NCBI RefSeq assembly: GCF_015565955.1
Contig: NZ_CP064760.1
Coordinates: forward strand, 744,001-808,000
Reading direction: 5' to 3'
DNA length: 64,000 nt
DNA from: Microbacterium schleiferi
GTDB lineage: Bacteria > Actinomycetota > Actinomycetes > Actinomycetales > Microbacteriaceae
In this document: positions 58,525 through 64,000 of the stretch, one piece after another
How positions within the stretch are numbered: the stretch's first letter is position 1
How the letters are laid out: every line of letters begins with the position of its first letter
Notes under the pieces: generated by a model
What the model was told of the DNA's origin: nothing
The model's input: the letters and a program-made list of their open reading frames with translations, nothing else
Database searches by the model: none
Program-made: the position numbers and the translations under genes

Positions 58525-59397
58525 GTGATAGCGAAGCAGAATCTCCGACCGCGCGTGGCCGGGGTTGTCCTCGCGTACCATCCTGACGTCACCATTCTGC
58601 GCAACATCGCCGCACTTTTGGAGCAGGTCGATGCCGTCTACGTCGTGAACAACTCGCCCGGCGAGGCAGCGACACAGGTGCTTGCGCCTCTGGTTTCCGT
58701 CTCCGACGTCGAGGTCATCGAGCTCGAGGGCAACCTGGGTGTAGGTGCGGGCTTCAACGCGGGAATCCGTCGCGCGCTCGACGCGGACGCCGAATACGTC
58801 TGGATCTTTGATCAGGACAGCACGGTTGCACCCCGTATGCTCCGTGCTCTTCTTTCGCATGTGGACGACTACGGAGTGCATACCGGGATCGTGGGGCCGG
58901 CGCTGCGTGCAGCAGAGACCGGCCGGGTCTACCCCGCGGATTCAGGGCGTGGCGCAGCGCGGCGAAACACCTTGATCTCGTCCGGTTCCCTTTTCTCGCG
59001 GGAACTGCTCGAAGATATCGGTCTCCACGATGAGTGGATGTTTGTCGACTACGTTGATCACGACATCTGCCTCCGCGCCGGTGCCGCAGGGTATACAAAC
59101 TTGAAGGTTTTCGACACTGTTCTGGACCACCGTTTCGGTGATTCAGTACCCGCCCGCCTGCTTGGACGGAAGGTGTATCTCGCGAACTATTCGCCGCTGC
59201 GCCTCTACTATCAATCCCGGAATCGGGTCGTGTTGCTGCGTCGCTTCGGGCCGCGCGGCTGGTTCGGCGAAGACTGTTGGTTCACCCTCAAGGCATGGAC
59301 GAAGATAGTTCTCTTCGAGACCCAGCGTGGTTCGAAGACCGCGGCAGCTCTTCGGGGGCTATGGGACGGTCTCCGCTGGAGGCCCACCAGCAAGTGA
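58525..59397 (+). CDS. GT2 glycosyltransferase, rhamnosyltransferase-like
   Basis: 290 aa. GVVLAYHPDVTILRNIAALL, AVYVVNNSPGEA, GNLGVGAGFNAGIRRAL and the diagnostic WIFDQDSTVAP motif (DQDS) match bacterial dTDP-rhamnose rhamnosyltransferases. SGSLFSRELLEDIGLHDEWM and DYVDHDICLRAGAAGY follow. GTG start with GGGAG upstream. Likely uses the dTDP-rhamnose made by RmlA, RmlB and RmlCD. Confidence 0.88.
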   Translation: MIAKQNLRPRVAGVVLAYHPDVTILRNIAALLEQVDAVYVVNNSPGEAATQVLAPLVSVSDVEVIELEGNLGVGAGFNAGIRRALDADAEYVWIFDQDSTVAPRMLRALLSHVDDYGVHTGIVGPALRAAETGRVYPADSGRGAARRNTLISSGSLFSRELLEDIGLHDEWMFVDYVDHDICLRAGAAGYTNLKVFDTVLDHRFGDSVPARLLGRKVYLANYSPLRLYYQSRNRVVLLRRFGPRGWFGEDCWFTLKAWTKIVLFETQRGSKTAAALRGLWDGLRWRPTSK

Positions 59398-59670
59398 CGT
59401 GGGACGCGGAGGCTTTCCGCGAACGACATCGCGATGGGTTGCGGCGTCGCGATGTCCGAGAGCTTGCGAACAGTACGTTCACTGGCATGCATACCTCGTC
59501 TAGATCCCGCGGACTCCGTAGGAAGTATTGCTTCACCGTCCCGAGCCAGGTCCTCCCGATGTAGATGCGAGTCGCTATCGAACGTGTAGCGATGGCGGCA
59601 GACCATCGCCGGGTGATTAACGTGTGCCGGCGCTGCACGGCTGTCAATCGATCATTGCTGGCCAGTATTG

Positions 59671-60684
59671 TCAAGATCCCGCGCGTGGAGTCGGACAAGA
59701 CTGTCGATCCAACGGCGGCATCGGCATCCAGCCCCGGTCCCGGGCGATGTCACGACCGTCGCGAAGCCCCCGGAACAGGTTGCTCGTGCCACGGACGGTT
59801 CGCTCCACGACGACTAGCCGGATGAGCTCCTTCGCGAACGTCGCCGCAGTCCCGAGCGCGAAGGGGATCGGCCGGTAGAAGCCCACGGACCGGTAGTACT
59901 GCTTGATCAGGGATCGGTTGCGCATGATGTAGTACCGGTAGTTGTCGCTCGAGGCGTTCATGTGTCGAACACCCATGTCCCACTGTTTGATCTCGCGGGT
60001 ACGGCGCAGTACGAACTCGTTCACGATGACGGATGTCGTGATGCGCGAAGCAAGCCAGCCGTAGACCTGGTCGTCCCAGTAGATGAAGAAGCGTGGGTCC
60101 GGCAGGCCGATCTGGCGCACGATGTCGCGGTGGATGAACATCCCCTCGAAGCATCCGGAATTCATCTCCTTGTATCCGGACTCATCGAACTCTGCGGGAG
60201 CGAAGGGGATGGGGATTCCCATGCGTGCGGCGATGCGGTACTGCCAGTAAAACTCGCTGCCGTCGAAGTCGTACCGGCGGCCCTGGATCGAGCGGAACCG
60301 CGTCGACCATCGACCCATCTTCGTAAGCCCGTCGGGGATGACTTCGACGTCATCGTCCATGAGCCACATCCACTCGGATCCCAGGTCGTACGCAGTCTGC
60401 ATTCCCGCGCTGAAGCCACCGGAACCGCCGGTATTCGTCTCGAGGCGGCGGTATACGAGCTCGGTGCCGATCTGCTCACGGAAGGCCTCAACGACCTCGG
60501 TGGTGTCGTCTGTAGAGGCATTGTCAATGACGACGACGTGGCCCGGCTTCGGATCCATCTCGCCGATGCTGGTGAGTAGCCGTGCGAGCAGCCCCGACCG
60601 ATTGAAGGTGACAGCGACGATCGTCGCGGTGGACGGGTCGAAGGCTGCGTCAGAAGAACTCGGGTGCTGTTTCGCGTCGTGCAT
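59671..60684 (-). CDS. GT2 glycosyltransferase, GlfT1-like
   Basis: 337 aa. IVAVTFNRSGLLARLLTSI, VVIDNASTDDTTEVVEAF, NTGGSGGFSAGMQTAYDLG and the metal motif WLMDDDVEVIP are seen, followed by FFIYWDDQVYGWLASR. The DDDV form and length recall galactofuranosyl- and rhamnosyltransferases of the GlfT1/WbbL type, so a galactofuranosyl role is plausible with Glf nearby. The start overlaps the upstream ligase-like gene by 35 bases. The 273 bases between 59398 and 59670 show no supported gene. Confidence 0.87.
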   Translation of the reverse strand: MHDAKQHPSSSDAAFDPSTATIVAVTFNRSGLLARLLTSIGEMDPKPGHVVVIDNASTDDTTEVVEAFREQIGTELVYRRLETNTGGSGGFSAGMQTAYDLGSEWMWLMDDDVEVIPDGLTKMGRWSTRFRSIQGRRYDFDGSEFYWQYRIAARMGIPIPFAPAEFDESGYKEMNSGCFEGMFIHRDIVRQIGLPDPRFFIYWDDQVYGWLASRITTSVIVNEFVLRRTREIKQWDMGVRHMNASSDNYRYYIMRNRSLIKQYYRSVGFYRPIPFALGTAATFAKELIRLVVVERTVRGTSNLFRGLRDGRDIARDRGWMPMPPLDRQSCPTPRAGS

Positions 60685-62044
60685 GTCCCGATGATCCTAT
60701 CTGCGACGCCCCATCGCGCGGCTGCAGCTTCGCCAGGAACAGGACGGTCAGCATCCACCCCCACAGCAGGAGCGGGCTCGACTCGGTGATTCCCTGGATG
60801 ACGACGATGACGCCGACCGCGACGGGGAGGAGCGACACGGTGGCCGTGACCCGGTCGTCCCGGCGCTGCCACCGGTGGTGGCGGACAGCGAACACCCACG
60901 TCCGCCACACAAAGAGGGCGTACAGGCCGGCGAGCAGCACGACCCCCACGACACCGAGCTGGAACCACACGTCGACCCACACGCTGTGCGCCTGGATGAT
61001 GTGGAGGCCCCGGGGCATGACGATCCAGTCCGTGAACGCCGGGTCCCAGGGGATCCACGGTGTGGCAAAGCCGTTGCCGACGACCGGCTGAGCCGCCCCG
61101 CGAGAGAACACGAGATCCCAGATCTCGGTGCGGTCGGTGAGGTCTCCGTCGCGGCCGAGAAACGACAGGATGCCGCGCCGCATAACCCACGCAAGGCCCG
61201 CAATGAGGGAGCCGAGGGCCGCTGCCGTGAGGTACACCCGCACGCGACCCGACGTCGTGCGTGCCATGCGCGCGGACAGCAGGATGACAAGCGCGACCGC
61301 GAGCGCGACTGTCGCGATGAATGCGGTAGCCGATTCGGCGCGAACCAACAGGTAAGCCGAGACGGCTAGCGTGACCGCGAACAGGACCCGGTGGCGTCTC
61401 TCGATAGCCAGACGGATGCTGAGCACGACCACGGCGAGCAGCGCCAGCATTGCCAGCAGGTTGGCGTTGCCGACGATTCCGTCGAGGCGGCCGCCGGTGA
61501 AGAGCTGGGCGCTCGTCCAGATATCACTGCGCTCGGTTTGCGCATCCACGGCGGCAAATTCGATCCCGACCGGACCACCGACAATGAGGGCGGCCCAGAC
61601 TTCGAAGATCACCGACAGTGCCATGACGGCGGCCAGCGCCCACGCGAGTGCCGAGACGAGCTGGCGCCACGTGAGCATCGCAGCAAGGGCGATGCCAACG
61701 AGCGTCGTCGCCGCGAGCAGGGTCCACGTCAGGGCTGTCGTCTCCGGCCACCGAGACCAGGCGATGCTGGCACCAGCCCATCCCGCGAAAGCGAGCGCCG
61801 TCCACGGGAGCGCCCGCCACTGCGGAGCGCGAATGACGCGCGCGGCGAGAATCGCAACTCCCGCGCACGCGACGATGCCAGCGGCAGCGGCGGCGGGTGC
61901 GCCGAACGCCGCCGCCCATCCGGGTGCCGTGAAGGCGATGAAGAAGACTACGCCGGCCCACATGTGTGGCGCGAGACGCAGGGGGATCGTGGTGGAAGGG
62001 GCGACGACAGGAAGAGTGGCCGTAGGGGCTCCGAAAGCCGTCAT
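60650..62044 (-). CDS. O-antigen ligase/polymerase-like membrane protein, copy 1
   Basis: 464 aa with about eleven hydrophobic segments. The periplasmic loop VVGNGFATPWIPWDPAFTDW followed by LHIIQAHSVWVDVWFQLGVVGVVLL matches the Wzy_C-type core of O-antigen ligases and polymerases (His of AHSVW). The protein ends with a cytoplasmic tail. A paralogue of the next gene upstream on this strand. Acts on lipid-linked glycan outside the membrane; polymerase or ligase cannot be distinguished. Confidence 0.85.
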   Translation of the reverse strand: MTAFGAPTATLPVVAPSTTIPLRLAPHMWAGVVFFIAFTAPGWAAAFGAPAAAAAGIVACAGVAILAARVIRAPQWRALPWTALAFAGWAGASIAWSRWPETTALTWTLLAATTLVGIALAAMLTWRQLVSALAWALAAVMALSVIFEVWAALIVGGPVGIEFAAVDAQTERSDIWTSAQLFTGGRLDGIVGNANLLAMLALLAVVVLSIRLAIERRHRVLFAVTLAVSAYLLVRAESATAFIATVALAVALVILLSARMARTTSGRVRVYLTAAALGSLIAGLAWVMRRGILSFLGRDGDLTDRTEIWDLVFSRGAAQPVVGNGFATPWIPWDPAFTDWIVMPRGLHIIQAHSVWVDVWFQLGVVGVVLLAGLYALFVWRTWVFAVRHHRWQRRDDRVTATVSLLPVAVGVIVVIQGITESSPLLLWGWMLTVLFLAKLQPRDGASQIGSSGHARRETAPEFF

Positions 62045-62140
62045 CGATCGCCACGCTAGCTGGCCGACATCACAGATCGGTCACAGACTCCCGAGCCTTC
62101 GCCCCGAATCCACCGTGCCCGGGGCCGCAGGATGCCGTCC

Positions 62141-63531
62141 TCAGCTGACGCGCAGGAGCTCGCCGCGTTCGATCGCGAGTCGCTGCTCGGCGGGCCCCTC
62201 GCCGATGTGCGGGGACTGTTTGATCTTGGATCCGAGCAGGATCATCAGCATCCATCCCCACCCCATGAGGGGTGCGGTCTCGGCGAGACCTTGCACGAGC
62301 AGGACGGCTCCCGTGAGGGTTGGGAGGAGGGTGAGCGCCGAATACGGACGGTCGCCGCGCAGGTCCCAGCGCGGCCGGTCGACGGCGAAAAACCACGAGC
62401 GCCAGACGAAAGCCAGATAGCTCAGTCCGAGAAGCACGACCCCGACGATGCCGAGTTGGAAGAGAACATCGACCCACACGCTATGTGCCTGCGTGACCTG
62501 TCTGCCATCGAGCACGATCCAGTCCTGGAACGCGGGATCCCACGGTAGCCAAGGGGTCGCGAAGCCGCCGCCGACGGCGAGGTGGTTCCCGGCCCGGTCC
62601 AGGACGGCGGTCCAGATGGCCTCCCGGTCGAGGAGGTCGGCCGTGCGGTCGAGCGCGGTGAACACAGGGACGCGCCAGATCCAGAGCGCGAGCGCGCCGG
62701 CAGCGCCAATGACGGCATAGCCGACGTAGTAGCGCGTGCGCTCGCCGGGCTTGCGCGCGGTCCGCATCAGCAAGACGGTCGCGAGGACGAGCGCGACACC
62801 GGCGGCGGCGATCCAGGCGGTGACGGATGCGGCGAGCACGAACGTCAGTGCCGACAGGCCGATCCACACCCGAGCATGACCCTGCGGGACTCGCGCGCTG
62901 CGAATTCGAGGGCGAACACGATGACAGCCATGAGGGCGATCATTCCGAGGAGGTTCGGGTTGCCGATGACGCCGTCAATCCGAGCCCCCGCGAAGATTCC
63001 ACCGCTGATCCACTCGGCGGCGCCGGTGTCGGCACCCGTCTCAAAGCCCGCGGAGAGCGGGCCACCGACGATCCATGCCACGAGGATCTCCGCGGCGAGA
63101 GAGAGCCCGACAACCCAGCCCAGGGCGGAGCCGATCGCGCGGACGATCTCGCGCCAGGTCAAGACGCTCGCGATCGCGACACCCTGGAAGGTGGTAGCCA
63201 CCAGCAACAGCCAGGTGAGCACCGAGGTTTCGCGCCACGCCGACCATGCGATGGACAGTCCCGCCCACAGGACGAACGTTCCGGCGATCCAGGGAAGTCT
63301 GCGCCATTGGAACGGCGGGCGGATGATCGCGACCATGACCGCCGACGCGGCGACGATGACTCCGCCGACGATCGCGGCGATCGGAACGCCGAAACCGAGC
63401 ACCCAACCCGGGGCGGTGAAGGCGAAGAACAGGCTGAAGACCATCCAGCCGCGCAGCAGCAGGTGCCGGGTGCGCTCCCGCTCTGGAGCGACCGGAGGCG
63501 CCGAGGCGGGGTGACGGCTGAAGCGGGCCAT
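62141..63531 (-). CDS. O-antigen ligase/polymerase-like membrane protein, copy 2 (frameshifted as given)
   Basis: 463 aa after repair, one residue shorter than copy 1. N-terminus RGWMVFSLFFAFTAPGWVLGFG parallels AGVVFFIAFTAPGWAAAFG of copy 1; the core VGGGFATPWLPWDPAFQDW and VTQAHSVWVDVLFQLGIVGVVLL matches block for block. The two frames join at the run 62869-62871 (CCC on plus) by adding one base. As given, the protein stops after about 228 residues. Intact length and the paralogue support a functional gene. Confidence 0.85.
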
Positions 63532-63617
63532 GGTGCTCTCAGGGTAGCGCTCAGGGTGTGCCCGGCGCGGGGGAGCACGGGCACGGAGACGGGTGCGCCC
63601 CTCGGTACGCTGGTCGG

Positions 63618-64000
63618 GTGCTGGTTCCTCTCACGAACACGCCCCGCGACTACGCCTGGGGTCCACGACTCTGATCGCCGAGTTGGAGGGACGAAGCCCC
63701 TCCGGTTCTCCCGAGGCCGAGGTCTGGTTTGGTGATCACCCCGGTCATCCCGCGCGCGTCCCCGACGGCCGGGCTCTCGGTGACTGGCTCGCCTCGCCGG
63801 ACGCGCCCGAGGGGACGCCGGATCGGCTGCCGTATCTGCTGAAGATCCTCGCTGCGGGTTCGCCGCTGTCGATTCAGGCCCATCCGTCGAAGGCGCAGGC
63901 CGAGGGTGGGTTCGCGCGCGAGGAAGCTGCCGGAATTCCCCGGGATGCCGCGACGCGGACCTATCGAGACGCCAACCACAAGCCCGAGATCATCGTGGCC
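63618..64000 (+). CDS. manA: Mannose-6-phosphate isomerase (3' partial, frameshifted as given)
   Basis: The first 128 codons of a type I phosphomannose isomerase; the gene runs off the window. GTG start then LVPLTNTPRDYAWG, continued in another frame as STTLIAELEGRSPSGSPEAE, AEVWFGDHPGHPA, LLKILAAGSPLSIQAHPSKA (zinc-binding QAHP) and DANHKPEIIVA. One G added to the GGGG run 63658-63661 restores the frame. Interconverts fructose-6-phosphate and mannose-6-phosphate, feeding GDP-mannose synthesis. Divergent from the ligase-like gene over 86 bases. Confidence 0.9.

Noticed and set aside
59288..59698. 136-codon minus-strand frame after the GlfT1-like gene
   Set aside because: Overlaps the 3' end of the plus-strand rhamnosyltransferase-like gene, with no conserved motif or codon bias.

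Overview
The window is a high-GC actinobacterial chromosome segment, most likely Microbacterium or a close relative in the Microbacteriaceae. That placement is an inference from GC-rich codon use, the very frequent word GGATGCC/GGCATCC in core genes, the actinobacterial acyl-CoA carboxylase set (AccA3, AccD, the small AccE epsilon subunit) and gene order. The right half is a large cell-wall glycan locus.

Layout. 1-5.0 kb: nucleoside uptake and salvage operon (two ABC permeases, cytidine deaminase, thymidine phosphorylase, adenosine deaminase). 5.0-6.7 kb: intergenic palindromic repeats around an AbiEi/DUF559-like gene. 6.7-15.4 kb: an alpha/beta hydrolase, then a self-contained mannitol PTS region with a BglG/MtlR-type regulator divergent from an EIIB-like protein, HPr, EI, mannitol EIICB, EIIA and mannitol-1-phosphate dehydrogenase. 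15.4-18.2 kb: more repeats, then phosphosugar mutase and purine nucleoside phosphorylase. 18.2-33.1 kb: LpdA-type flavoprotein, acyl-CoA carboxylase genes, Maf, an RNA methyltransferase, a two-component system with an extra membrane protein, BirA, a PH-domain protein, PurK, a nitroreductase and PurE. Much of 1-38 kb recalls the order around Rv3264c-Rv3315c of Mycobacterium tuberculosis.

33.1-63.5 kb is the glycan locus: an LCP ligase, dTDP-L-rhamnose genes (RmlA, RmlB, fused RmlC-RmlD), GalE and UDP-galactopyranose mutase, several glycosyltransferases, two tandem RgpF-like proteins, a Wzm/Wzt-type ABC exporter, a flippase-like protein, two tandem O-antigen-ligase-like proteins, and a secreted protein with five repeated domains. 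Together they predict a rhamnose- and galactofuranose-containing wall or capsular polysaccharide. The window ends inside manA. From about 41 to 58 kb base composition and word use are less biased, which suggests acquired or rapidly exchanged DNA.

Eight genes carry a frameshift, each repairable by adding one C or G to a short C/G run. The regularity suggests systematic homopolymer under-calling in the assembly rather than eight real pseudogenes. The most unusual non-coding feature is a family of seven size-conserved (about 82 nt) elements with near-identical terminal inverted repeats but divergent interiors.
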